From Bacteroidetes bacterium HGW-Bacteroidetes-1 (GTDB lineage: Bacteria; Bacteroidota; Bacteroidia; Bacteroidales; F082): a stretch of DNA of 64,000 bases. A program made the position numbers and the translations under genes. A model generated the notes under the pieces. The model did not search any database and was not told the DNA's origin. It saw only the letters and a program-made list of their open reading frames with translations. The stretch lies in assembly GCA_002842755.1 (NCBI GenBank), contig PHDU01000012.1, positions 1-64,000 on the forward strand, read 5' to 3'. This document shows, one piece after another, positions 10,463 through 18,979 of this stretch (position 1 is the first letter of the stretch; the number at the start of each line of letters is the position of its first letter).

Positions 10463-11812
10463 ATGGAATTAAAAGATATAAATATTGATGCTATTCAGGA
10501 AGCAATTGAAAATCAAAATACAGATTACCTAAAGTCCATCCTGATTGAAATGTATCCTGCAGATATCGCTGAACTATTGGATGAAGTAAACAAGGATGAG
10601 GCAAGATTCATCTATGGTTTGTTAGATAAAGAAGAAGCAGCAGCAGTACTCATGGAACTTGAGGATGATGTCAGAGAGCGATTTATCAACTCCTTTTCAA
10701 CTACCGAAATTGCCCATGACCTGATTGATAATCTTGATTCTGATGATGCGGCAGATCTAATTAACGAATTGCCAGGAAATATCCGAAGTGATGTTTTATC
10801 ACAAATTACGGATCGTCAACAGGCGCAAGATATTGCTGATCTGCTTTTTTATCCTTCCGATACTGCTGGTGGACTCATGGCAAAAGAACTTGTTAAGGTG
10901 AACATTAGCTGGCAGGTTGTAACTTGTATTCGCGAAATGAGAAGTCAGGCATTTGAAGTTGAACATGTATATGCTGTGTACGTTGTAGATGATCAGAATG
11001 TACTAAAAGGCATTTTATCTTTGACTAGTTTGCTTATTGCCTCACCTCGTGATAAAATTGCTGATTTATATGAAGAGGATGTGATCTCAGTAAAAGCCCA
11101 TCAGCAAGGTGAAGAAGTGGCTCAAATCATGAATAAATACGATCTGGTTGTGCTCCCTGTTGTTGATGAGCTAGGCCGTCTTATCGGTAGGATTACTATC
11201 GATGATGTTGTTGATTTTATTAAAGATGAGGCAGATAAGGACTATCAATTAATGTCTGGTATCAGTCATGATATCGAATCGTCTGATAAAATCTGGGTGA
11301 TAACGCATGGTCGTCTATTTTGGTTGATTGTTGCACTTTTTGGTGGGATTGTTGGTTCCAGAGTAATTTCTAATTATGAAGATCAAATAAGTATCAATCC
11401 TGAAATGGCTTTTTTCATGCCTTTGATTGCAGCCATGGCTGGCAATGTTGGTGTCCAGTCTTCAGCTTTAATTGTTCAGGCACTTGCAAATAATAGCCTT
11501 AGCGGTTCCATTATCAACCGATTATTAAAGGAACTCACGATTGGGATGATTAACGGCCTTGTCTGTTCAATTTTATTGCTTATTTATAGTCTCGTTTTTA
11601 CCCCAACCCTTGCTCTTAGCATTACTGTGAGTGTTTCATTACTAACCGTTATTCTTTTTGCTTCAGTTTTTGGCTCGTTTGTCCCTTTGGCGCTTCATCG
11701 CTTTAAAATTGACCCTGCTCTTGCAACCGGACCTTTTATTACTACTGCCAACGATATTATTGGTCTATTCATTTACTTTATGATTGGACGCATGATGTAT
11801 GGCCTATTTTAA
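10463..11812 (+). CDS. mgtE: Magnesium transporter MgtE
   Basis: MgtE is a dimeric Mg2+ channel gated by cytosolic Mg2+. The order is an N-terminal superhelical domain (about 1-130, with YPADIAELLDEV and LPGNIRSDVLSQ), two CBS domains (about 135-255), a plug helix, and five membrane segments from about residue 285. The pore region shows FMPLIAAMAGNVGVQSSALIVQALA and ending helices with TGPFITTANDIIGL, including the conserved Asp. The start at 10463 (MELKDINID) is preferred; the frame is open 27 codons further upstream, but those residues resemble no MgtE N-terminus. The length of 449 residues is typical. No Mg2+ leader element was recognised upstream. Confidence 0.93.
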   Translation: MELKDINIDAIQEAIENQNTDYLKSILIEMYPADIAELLDEVNKDEARFIYGLLDKEEAAAVLMELEDDVRERFINSFSTTEIAHDLIDNLDSDDAADLINELPGNIRSDVLSQITDRQQAQDIADLLFYPSDTAGGLMAKELVKVNISWQVVTCIREMRSQAFEVEHVYAVYVVDDQNVLKGILSLTSLLIASPRDKIADLYEEDVISVKAHQQGEEVAQIMNKYDLVVLPVVDELGRLIGRITIDDVVDFIKDEADKDYQLMSGISHDIESSDKIWVITHGRLFWLIVALFGGIVGSRVISNYEDQISINPEMAFFMPLIAAMAGNVGVQSSALIVQALANNSLSGSIINRLLKELTIGMINGLVCSILLLIYSLVFTPTLALSITVSVSLLTVILFASVFGSFVPLALHRFKIDPALATGPFITTANDIIGLFIYFMIGRMMYGLF

Positions 11813-11843
11813 GGAATCACAATCTTATTGATTTATTAAAAAA

Positions 11844-12449
11844 CTATTCTTTTACTTTTAAATCAGAGAATAACTTCTCGAATTTCTCAAGTTTAGGTAC
11901 AATGACAAACTGGCAGTAACCTTGATTTGCATTTTCATTGTAATAATTCTGATGATAGTCTTCAGCTTTGTAAAATTTATCGAATGCGCTAATCTCGGTC
12001 ACAATCGGTTTTGACCAGATTTTTTCTTTAACCAGTAATTCTTTTATTTTTTGAGCCATCTCTTTTTGAGCATCATCATGATAAAAAATAGCTGAGCGAT
12101 ATTGCGTTCCCACATCTGCACCCTGTCTGTTAAGCGTAGTCGGATCATGGGTTTTCCAGAAAACCTCGAGGATTTTCTCCATACTTACAATTGAAGGATC
12201 AAATGTCACCTGCACTACTTCGGCATGACCAGTAAGACCTGAAGTAACTTCGCGATATGTTGGTTTTGCAATTTTTCCACCAGAATATCCTGATTCAACT
12301 TTTATTACTCCGTTCACTCTTTGAAATACAGCTTCAACACACCAAAAACAACCTGCACCAAGAGTAATCGTTTGGTATTTGTTATCGGTACCTGCACTAA
12401 TTGTCTGATTGATCATCATTAGAGTTATTAAAAAAGTTATTAATTTCAT
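11844..12449 (-). CDS. msrA: Exported peptide methionine sulfoxide reductase A
   Basis: MsrA reduces S-methionine sulfoxide in oxidised proteins. The catalytic cysteine is Cys34 in GAGCFWC, and the family pattern continues with [26 protein letters not shown] and [10 protein letters not shown]. The start at 12449 gives a signal peptide ([19 protein letters not shown]), so the enzyme probably acts in the periplasm; the longer upstream frame would bury this signal. It ends with a QGYCQF segment that carries the usual resolving-cysteine region. It is convergent with mgtE. Confidence 0.93.
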   Translation of the reverse strand: MKLITFLITLMMINQTISAGTDNKYQTITLGAGCFWCVEAVFQRVNGVIKVESGYSGGKIAKPTYREVTSGLTGHAEVVQVTFDPSIVSMEKILEVFWKTHDPTTLNRQGADVGTQYRSAIFYHDDAQKEMAQKIKELLVKEKIWSKPIVTEISAFDKFYKAEDYHQNYYNENANQGYCQFVIVPKLEKFEKLFSDLKVKE

Positions 12450-12575
12450 TTTTATATTTTTTAATATAAACGATTGATATAAGAATTTGTTTAAAGTAGA
12501 ATCCGTATTTTTTCTATTTTTGCAATAAAACAATCATATCCATTAAATTAGCATAATAAATTAAAAATCAATTAT

Positions 12576-12938
12576 ATGAACCTCGAAATTACAGGAAAGG
12601 TTGTTCAATTGGGGCAACGTCAAACAGGAGAAGGCCGCAATGGTCCTTGGGTAAAACAGGAATTGATTATTGAATCGGAAGATCAGTATCCTCGTAAAGT
12701 ATGTTTAATGTGCTGGGGAGAAAGGTCAGATGAAGCAAAAACCTTTGTTCCTGGTGAAAAGATTAAAGCTGGAATTAATATTGAATCACGCGAGTACAAT
12801 GGCCGTTGGTTTACAGATGTAAAAGTATGGAAGTTCGAAAAAGTGAGTAGTGCTCCTGTCGCATCAGCTTTAAATGAACCCCCTTATCCAGAAGATTTTA
12901 CTGAAAATCAATCTATGGAGGATGATTTACCTTTTTAA
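12576..12938 (+). CDS. DUF3127 family OB-fold-like protein with SSB-type acidic tail
   Basis: The family is widespread in Bacteroidetes and thought to adopt an OB fold. The core (about 1-90) has the alternating strand pattern MNLEITGKVVQLG, WVKQELIIE, PRKVCLMCWG, KIKAGINIESREYNGRWFTDVKVWKFEK. After a low-complexity linker the protein ends EDDLPF. That closely matches the DDDIPF tip with which single-stranded DNA-binding protein recruits repair and replication partners. Function is not established; single-stranded nucleic-acid binding with partner recruitment is an inference. A TATTTTTG -7-like element lies at 12515-12522. The next gene begins 12 bases after the stop. Confidence 0.85.
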   Translation: MNLEITGKVVQLGQRQTGEGRNGPWVKQELIIESEDQYPRKVCLMCWGERSDEAKTFVPGEKIKAGINIESREYNGRWFTDVKVWKFEKVSSAPVASALNEPPYPEDFTENQSMEDDLPF

Positions 12939-12950
12939 TGACTTTAGCCA

Positions 12951-13853
12951 TTGAGTTCCAGAAAGATTGCCTTACTGGCCGCATTTATTGCTAATTTGAT
13001 TTATGGTATTAATTATGTTGTTGCAAAAGGTATTATGCCGGATTTTTTGCAGCCGCGAGCAATTATATTAATTAGAGTATTTGGGGCTTCGTTAATTTTT
13101 TGGCTTATATCAGCACTATTGCCTTCTGACAAGGTAAATCGCCCAGATTTACTAAGAATTGCTTTTGCTTCCATTTTTGGAGTAACCATAAATCAGATTT
13201 TGTTTTTTGAAGGCTTAAATCTTTCAACCCCAATAAATGCAAGCATCATTATGGTTTGTGTGCCGATTGGAGTGTTAATTTTTTCAAAACTACTTAGAAA
13301 AGAAAAACTTTCATTTGTAAGAATAGTTGGAATTATGTTGGGTACAGCAGGAGCTGCAATGCTTATTCTGAATGGCGGAAATCCTGATTTTAGTTCTAAC
13401 ACCACTTTAGGTAATTTTTTTATAGTAATCAATGCCAGCTCCTATGGTCTTTATCTTGTTCTGATAAAACCTTTGATGATGAAATACAATGCTATAACAA
13501 TTATGAAATGGGTGTTTCTTTTTGGATTGATTGGAGTTATCCCGTTTACTGCACACATTGCCCTGCAATCTGACTGGGCTGAGATACCTTTAAATATCTG
13601 GTTGTCAATTTCATATGTTATATTATTCACTACAGTACTCGCGTATTTTCTGAATAATTTTTCATTAAAGAGAATCTCACCAACAGCCAATAGTTCAATA
13701 ATTTATATGCAGCCTCTTTTTGCTACAATCATAGCTTTGCTTTTTGGGAAAGATAATCCAACCCTCGAAATGCTTGTACCCGTAATACTGATTTTTACCG
13801 GGGTTTATCTTGTTAGTCTTCAAAAGAAAAAATTGATTGTGCCAATTCAATAA
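12951..13853 (+). CDS. EamA/DMT-family transporter
   Basis: An integral membrane protein of 300 residues with about ten membrane segments in two EamA repeats, the usual form of drug/metabolite transporters. The start is the TTG at 12951: an in-frame stop lies six bases upstream, and the next methionine would cut off the first membrane helix (IALLAAFIANLIYGINYVVAKG). It follows the DUF3127 gene by 12 bases and may be translationally coupled to it. The substrate cannot be predicted. Confidence 0.88.
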   Translation: MSSRKIALLAAFIANLIYGINYVVAKGIMPDFLQPRAIILIRVFGASLIFWLISALLPSDKVNRPDLLRIAFASIFGVTINQILFFEGLNLSTPINASIIMVCVPIGVLIFSKLLRKEKLSFVRIVGIMLGTAGAAMLILNGGNPDFSSNTTLGNFFIVINASSYGLYLVLIKPLMMKYNAITIMKWVFLFGLIGVIPFTAHIALQSDWAEIPLNIWLSISYVILFTTVLAYFLNNFSLKRISPTANSSIIYMQPLFATIIALLFGKDNPTLEMLVPVILIFTGVYLVSLQKKKLIVPIQ

Positions 13854-13957
13854 GAGTTAAATAGCCATATCATAATTTTATCCTAATTTTGTGAATAGGC
13901 AATTGAAATGAGCGCTATATTTCTTATTTGATGAAAATTTCCTAAATAAGTATCCTT

Positions 13958-14623
13958 ATGAAAGCATTAATATTTGGAGCATCGGGGTTAGTCGGAGGAT
14001 GTTTGATTGAGAAACTACTTGAAGACAGAGATTTCGATGTGATTATCTCTATGGGAAGATCGATACTTCCAATCAGTCATCCAAAACTTGATCAGCAAAT
14101 TGCTGATTTTGAGAATCTTGATTTTCATCGTGATTTTTTTAAGGTGGATGTAGTTTTTTGTTGTGTTGGTACAACAATGGCTAAAGCTGGTTCAAAAGAA
14201 GCATTTACAAAGGTAGATTTCCTCATTCCGGTAATGATTGCAAAGATTGCTTCAGATGAAAAAGTTAAGAAAATTGTCACAGTCTCAAGTTTGGGAGCAA
14301 GTCCAGATTCTTCTAATTTTTATCTTAAAACGAAGGGTGCCATGGAACAAGATATCTTAAGTCATAATATTCCAGTTTCAATTTTTGTAAGACCTAGTCT
14401 ACTAGTTGGCAAGAGGAAAAAATTGAGGATGGGTGAAAAGTTTGGCGAACTCGTTTTAAATATATTTGGTTTTCTGCTGATTGGCTCATTAAAAAAGTAT
14501 AAATCAATTTTGGCTGATGACGTTGCTAAAGCCATGTTAATACTTGCAAAAACAGCTACCAAAAGTCAGGTTGTGCTTTCAGATGAAATTAAAAAAATTT
14601 CCCATTCAAAAATAATAAATTGA
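13958..14623 (+). CDS. NAD(P)-binding Rossmann-fold protein (atypical SDR)
   Basis: The N-terminus MKALIFGASGLVGGCLIEKLL carries the GxSGxxG dinucleotide-binding motif of atypical short-chain dehydrogenases in the HTATIP2/NmrA-like group. VVFCCVGTTMAKAG and IVTVSSLGA follow as expected for strands 4 and 5. No YxxxK pair in the classical position is evident, so it may bind cofactor without classical dehydrogenase chemistry. Its last bases overlap the start of kdsA, so the two are cotranscribed. Substrate unknown. Confidence 0.8.
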   Translation: MKALIFGASGLVGGCLIEKLLEDRDFDVIISMGRSILPISHPKLDQQIADFENLDFHRDFFKVDVVFCCVGTTMAKAGSKEAFTKVDFLIPVMIAKIASDEKVKKIVTVSSLGASPDSSNFYLKTKGAMEQDILSHNIPVSIFVRPSLLVGKRKKLRMGEKFGELVLNIFGFLLIGSLKKYKSILADDVAKAMLILAKTATKSQVVLSDEIKKISHSKIIN

Positions 14624-15441
14624 TGAATTCAACTTCAAATATTCCTCTTTTGACAACGATGCGATCTGACCGTTTTTTTCTTTTAGCAGGTCCTTGTGTC
14701 ATTGAAAATGATGAAATGCCGTATCAGATTGCTGAACATTTGGTAAAAATCACGAACAAACTAAATATTCCATTCATATTTAAAGCTTCCTATAAAAAAG
14801 CCAATCGATCAAAAGTAGATTCATTTATGGGTATTGGAGATATAAAAGCACTGACTATCCTTCAGGATATCAGCAAAAAGTATAAAATTCCTGTAGTAAC
14901 TGACATTCACGATGTTCGTGATGCTGAACTAGCGGCAGAGTATGTTGATGTTTTACAGATTCCTGCGTTTTTATGCAGGCAAACTGATTTGCTTTTATCT
15001 GCAGGAAAAACAGGTAAGATTGTGAACATAAAAAAAGGGCAGTTCTTATCGGGTGAAGCTATGCGTTTTGCAGTTGAAAAAGTGATTTCTACCGGTAATT
15101 CTCAGGTAATGCTTACTGAAAGAGGCTCTATGTTCGGTTATCAGGATTTAGTTGTTGATTTCAGAAATATTGCAGACATGCAAGAGATTGGCGTTCCTGT
15201 GATTCTGGATATTACGCATTCATTACAGCAACCAAATCAAGCGTCAGGTGTGTCTGGTGGAAAACCTTCTTTGATTGGATTGATAGGTAAGGCTGGGATT
15301 GCGGCAGGTGCTGATGGTATTTTTCTTGAAACACATCCAGATCCTGCAAATGCAAAGTCAGATGGAGCCAATATGCTGCATATGAGCAAAGTAGAAGAAT
15401 TACTTGAACAGCTTGTTAAGATCAGGGAAGCAATTTGCTAA
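14620..15441 (+). CDS. kdsA: 3-deoxy-8-phosphooctulonate synthase (KDO-8-phosphate synthase)
   Basis: KdsA condenses phosphoenolpyruvate with arabinose 5-phosphate to make KDO-8-phosphate for the lipid A inner core. It is 273 residues long. Motifs are LLAGPCVIEND, ASYKKANRS, DVLQIPAFLCRQTDLL, NIKKGQFLSGEAM, DITHSLQQPN and FLETHPDPANAKSDG. Cys26 in AGPC occupies the position of the metal-binding cysteine of the Aquifex-type enzyme, where E. coli KdsA has Asn, so this is probably the metal-dependent class. The start overlaps the upstream gene by four bases (ATGA); a second ATG follows immediately. Confidence 0.95.
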   Translation: MMNSTSNIPLLTTMRSDRFFLLAGPCVIENDEMPYQIAEHLVKITNKLNIPFIFKASYKKANRSKVDSFMGIGDIKALTILQDISKKYKIPVVTDIHDVRDAELAAEYVDVLQIPAFLCRQTDLLLSAGKTGKIVNIKKGQFLSGEAMRFAVEKVISTGNSQVMLTERGSMFGYQDLVVDFRNIADMQEIGVPVILDITHSLQQPNQASGVSGGKPSLIGLIGKAGIAAGADGIFLETHPDPANAKSDGANMLHMSKVEELLEQLVKIREAIC

Positions 15442-15457
15442 CTCCCCTCCTACTCTT

Positions 15458-16633
15458 TTATTCTCTTTTTACAGTTTTGATCATGCCTGTTTCCGGATCA
15501 AATATCAATCTGGTTTTATTAACTGGTGCAGTAGATAATACCCCTAACTGACTAAATCCAAATCTTTCTTTAGCGTATGTTTTGCCTTTATAAATGACAC
15601 TTACATCAGCTGCATCCGGAATACGATAATACAAACTATTTGTAAGCTTTGATTTTCCAATGGTTTTATTTTCATCAATAATTGATGCTGTTATCATAAG
15701 CGGCTCTATATTGATCTGCAAAGGATCTCCCTTTCCATTTCCATCATTCGTAAGGCCGACATTTTCTGAAAATTTGACAAGTGTTATGATACCTTTTGTT
15801 TCTTTATCAGGATAAAAATATACACTTTGTTCAATTATTGTTTTAACTTCTTTTCCTAAGAATAGGCTTAAATATTCTTCTTCAAGATTTTGAAGCTGTT
15901 GATCCATATAAACGATGCTTTGTCCGTAATTGATTTCCTGAAAACCTGTTATAAGATTCAATCTGCTATCTCTGATTTTATGTATGAAATCAGCGGCGGC
16001 ACGGGCTTTTTGTTCTGGGTTTCGGTCAACCCATGCAGATTGCAGGATGTTCCGTCTGATTACTGTTGTATCGATTGTAATCCTTCTTACAATGGTATCA
16101 ATTCTTTGATATAAATTTCTTTCAGCATAGTATTGGAAGTGTTTTTCATTGGGTGCATTTACGAATGTCTTATCAATCTTTCTTGCAATTTCGCCATGTG
16201 AATTTTGAGCATCATCAAAGCTTAATATGATTCCATTTGAATGTAAATCAAAAACCAGGCTTCTTGCGTCCTTTGAACCTCTTTCATCGAATTCAACAAA
16301 AAACCATGCATCTGGATCAGGTTCTGTAACTGTTGTGGTTAAAATATCAATGATCTTAAAAGAGGTTTCATCTTGTTTAACAAAATCATCGATGCCAAGT
16401 ATTTTTGAAGCAAATTCACTGTATGGTCCTTTAAAGCGCTCATTTTTTTCAATAATAACATCAACTTTAATTGCATTTCTGGGCAAAGCGTAGTAAAAGC
16501 CGACTGCATCCTGATTCTTATTACCTGAATTGGCCGGCGAAACAAAAATCTGGCCATAGAGATTTGAGTTTGCTATTCCCAAAGAGGAAAAAAGCACGAT
16601 AATAATTGCAAAAAAGTATTGATAATGTCTCAT
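15458..16633 (-). CDS. DUF4831 family secreted protein
   Basis: A 391-residue exported protein that matches the DUF4831 family, restricted largely to Bacteroidetes. The start at 16633 gives a clear signal peptide (MRHYQYFFAIIIVLFSSLGIANS). The mature part begins with a hydrophobic VGFYYALPRNAIKVDVIIEK strand and contains the repeated beta-rich pattern of the family. No catalytic motif is visible. It is convergent with kdsA, 16 bases apart. Function is unknown. Confidence 0.8.
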   Translation of the reverse strand: MRHYQYFFAIIIVLFSSLGIANSNLYGQIFVSPANSGNKNQDAVGFYYALPRNAIKVDVIIEKNERFKGPYSEFASKILGIDDFVKQDETSFKIIDILTTTVTEPDPDAWFFVEFDERGSKDARSLVFDLHSNGIILSFDDAQNSHGEIARKIDKTFVNAPNEKHFQYYAERNLYQRIDTIVRRITIDTTVIRRNILQSAWVDRNPEQKARAAADFIHKIRDSRLNLITGFQEINYGQSIVYMDQQLQNLEEEYLSLFLGKEVKTIIEQSVYFYPDKETKGIITLVKFSENVGLTNDGNGKGDPLQINIEPLMITASIIDENKTIGKSKLTNSLYYRIPDAADVSVIYKGKTYAKERFGFSQLGVLSTAPVNKTRLIFDPETGMIKTVKRE

Positions 16634-16728
16634 GGTTTTCTTTTTTGACTCAAATGTACATAAATAACCCCAAAACCGAACCAATCGAAACCATAATTAT
16701 GTCAGATAAGGTGATTTAACCATACATT

Positions 16729-16755
16729 TAAAAAAAAGCAGGAAGATTCCTGCTT
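16729..16755 (-). terminator. Intrinsic terminator of the glnN operon
   Basis: AAGCAGGAA and TTCCTGCTT form a tight hairpin around two central bases. On the minus strand it is followed by a run of eight T. It lies 25 bases after the glnN stop. Confidence 0.88.
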
Positions 16756-16779
16756 AATTTGATTTATTAATAAAAGACC

Positions 16780-18969
16780 CTATTTAATAAACAGAAGCTC
16801 TCTGTATTTTGGCAATGGCCACAACTGGTCATCAACAAGCAATTCAAGTTTATCAACATGGGTCCTTATTTTTTCGAAATAAGGTTTTACTTTATAGCAA
16901 TACGAATGCGCTTTATCAGCTTCATGCTCTATTCTGTTTGCAATTTTCCTTTCTTCAGTCATATCCTCAACAAACTGTCTTATTTCGCTGACGTGCTCCG
17001 ATATTTCTTTTATAGTCTGAATCTGATTACGGCTTAATTTGACGTAGGTCTTTGAGTCAAGAACATCCTTTAAACCTCTTGCATTTTCGATAAGTGTGTT
17101 TTGATATTTTATTGCAGTTGGAATAATATGGTTTACTGACAAATCGCCAATCAAACGAGATTCTATTTGAAGTTTTCTGATATATTTGTCAAGTTTTATT
17201 TCATAACGTGCTCTCAACTCTCTTTCTGTAAGAACTTTATGCTTTCCGAAGAGTTTTATTGATTTTTCAGAAATGTATGCTTTAATGGCGTCGGGAGTAT
17301 TACTGAAATTCGAAAGGCCCCTTCTGGCAGCTTCCTGCTTCCATTCCTCGCTATAGCTATTTCCTTCAAATCGTATATTCTTTGAATCGCGGACATAATT
17401 CTTTACCACTTCAAAAACAGCATCCTCTTTTTTCATTTTCGTCTCCATCAATTCTTTAACTTCTTCAAAGAATAATGAAAACTGTTCTGCAACAATGGTA
17501 TTTAGAACAGTCATCGGTTTTGCAGTATTGGCCGTTGATCCCACTGCTCTAAATTCAAATTTGTTTCCTGTGAATGCGAATGGCGATGTCCGGTTACGAT
17601 CGGTATTGTCAAGGAGAATTTCCGGTATTTTAGGTATATTAATGTTTGAATGTCTTGCTTTGCCGTTCACTAGACTTTTCCGACTTGGCATTTGTTCAAT
17701 CTCATCAAGCGTTCGGGTAAGTTGTTCTCCAATAAATGCTGAAATAATTGCGGGGGGGGCTTCATTCCCTCCAAGCCTCAAATCGTTGCTTGCAGATGCT
17801 ACACTTCCTCTTACTAATTCTTCGTAGGTGTAAACAGCTTTTAAGATATTGACTAAAATTACTGCAAAGCGAAGATTTTCCTGTAACGTTTTACCAGGAG
17901 CAAGCAAGTTAATGCCAGTATTGGTAGCCAACGACCAATTGTTATGTTTTCCACTGCCGTTCACTCCTTCATAAGGTTTTTCATGTAAAAGCACTTTGAA
18001 GTGATGCTTTCGGGATACTAAATCAAGTAAGTGCATGAGCAACTGGTTGTGGTCAACTGCAACGTTCACTTCTTCGTACACTGGAGCGCACTCAAACTGG
18101 CTTGGAGCAACTTCGTTATGTCTTGTTTTTAAAGGAATTCCCAATTTATGAGCCTCAATTTCCAGGTCACGCATAAAAGAACGTGCCCTACTATGAATGA
18201 TTCCAAAGTAGTGATCGTGTAACTGTTGATCTTTTGCTGAAGAATGGCCAAAAACTGTTTTGCCAGAAAGTACAAGGTCTGGCCTTGCTGCAAATAAGGC
18301 TGAATCAACCAGAAAATATTCTTGTTCCCAACCAAGTGTCGGATAAACCTTTGTTATGTTTTTATCGAATAGTTGACAGACCTTAACTGCAGCAACATCC
18401 AACGCATCTATTGATTTGAGCAAAGGGGTTTTATAGTCGAGCGATTCTCCTGTATATGAAACGAAAATTGTTGGAATACAAAGAGTGTGCTCCAGGATAA
18501 ATGCAGGGCTTGTTGGGTCCCAGGCTGTATAACCTCGGGCTTCAAAAGTATTTCTGATACCTCCACTTGGAAAAGATGATGCGTCAGGTTCTTGCTGAAT
18601 CAATGCTCCACCTGAGAATTCTTCAATACCTTTACCTCCTGAAACGGGACTTATAAATGCATCATGTTTTTCTGCTGTCGAGCCAGTTAAAGGATGAAAC
18701 CAATGTGTGTAGTGTGTTGCGCCATTTTTCATTGCCCAGGCTTTCATGGATGAGGCTACCTGATCGGCTATCTTTCTGTCAATTTTTGCACTTGTTTCAA
18801 TAGCCATCATAAGGCTATTGTATGCTTCTTTGGTAAGGTATTCTCTCATTATGTCGTTGTTGAATACCATTGAACCATAGAAATCAGAAATTTTTTCTGA
18901 GGGATACTTAACTGGGACAACCTGTCTGTTAAGTGTTTCTGCTAATGCAACAAATCTGAAATTACTCAT
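16780..18969 (-). CDS. glnN: Type III glutamine synthetase
   Basis: GSIII makes glutamine from glutamate, ammonia and ATP; this large form (729 residues here, against about 470 for GSI) is common in Bacteroidetes and cyanobacteria. Motifs include THYTHWFHPLTGSTAEKHDAF, GWEQEYFLVD (metal-binding glutamates), KTRHNEVAPSQFECAPVYEE, GVNGSGKHNNWSLATNTG (ATP/glutamate site) and NRTSPFAFTGNKFEFRAVGS. The C-terminal 200 residues form the GSIII-specific helical extension. The gene follows a sodium:solute symporter by ten bases and ends at a strong terminator, so it is probably the last gene of that operon. Confidence 0.95.
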   Translation of the reverse strand: MSNFRFVALAETLNRQVVPVKYPSEKISDFYGSMVFNNDIMREYLTKEAYNSLMMAIETSAKIDRKIADQVASSMKAWAMKNGATHYTHWFHPLTGSTAEKHDAFISPVSGGKGIEEFSGGALIQQEPDASSFPSGGIRNTFEARGYTAWDPTSPAFILEHTLCIPTIFVSYTGESLDYKTPLLKSIDALDVAAVKVCQLFDKNITKVYPTLGWEQEYFLVDSALFAARPDLVLSGKTVFGHSSAKDQQLHDHYFGIIHSRARSFMRDLEIEAHKLGIPLKTRHNEVAPSQFECAPVYEEVNVAVDHNQLLMHLLDLVSRKHHFKVLLHEKPYEGVNGSGKHNNWSLATNTGINLLAPGKTLQENLRFAVILVNILKAVYTYEELVRGSVASASNDLRLGGNEAPPAIISAFIGEQLTRTLDEIEQMPSRKSLVNGKARHSNINIPKIPEILLDNTDRNRTSPFAFTGNKFEFRAVGSTANTAKPMTVLNTIVAEQFSLFFEEVKELMETKMKKEDAVFEVVKNYVRDSKNIRFEGNSYSEEWKQEAARRGLSNFSNTPDAIKAYISEKSIKLFGKHKVLTERELRARYEIKLDKYIRKLQIESRLIGDLSVNHIIPTAIKYQNTLIENARGLKDVLDSKTYVKLSRNQIQTIKEISEHVSEIRQFVEDMTEERKIANRIEHEADKAHSYCYKVKPYFEKIRTHVDKLELLVDDQLWPLPKYRELLFIK

Positions 18970-18979
18970 TTAAATTAAA

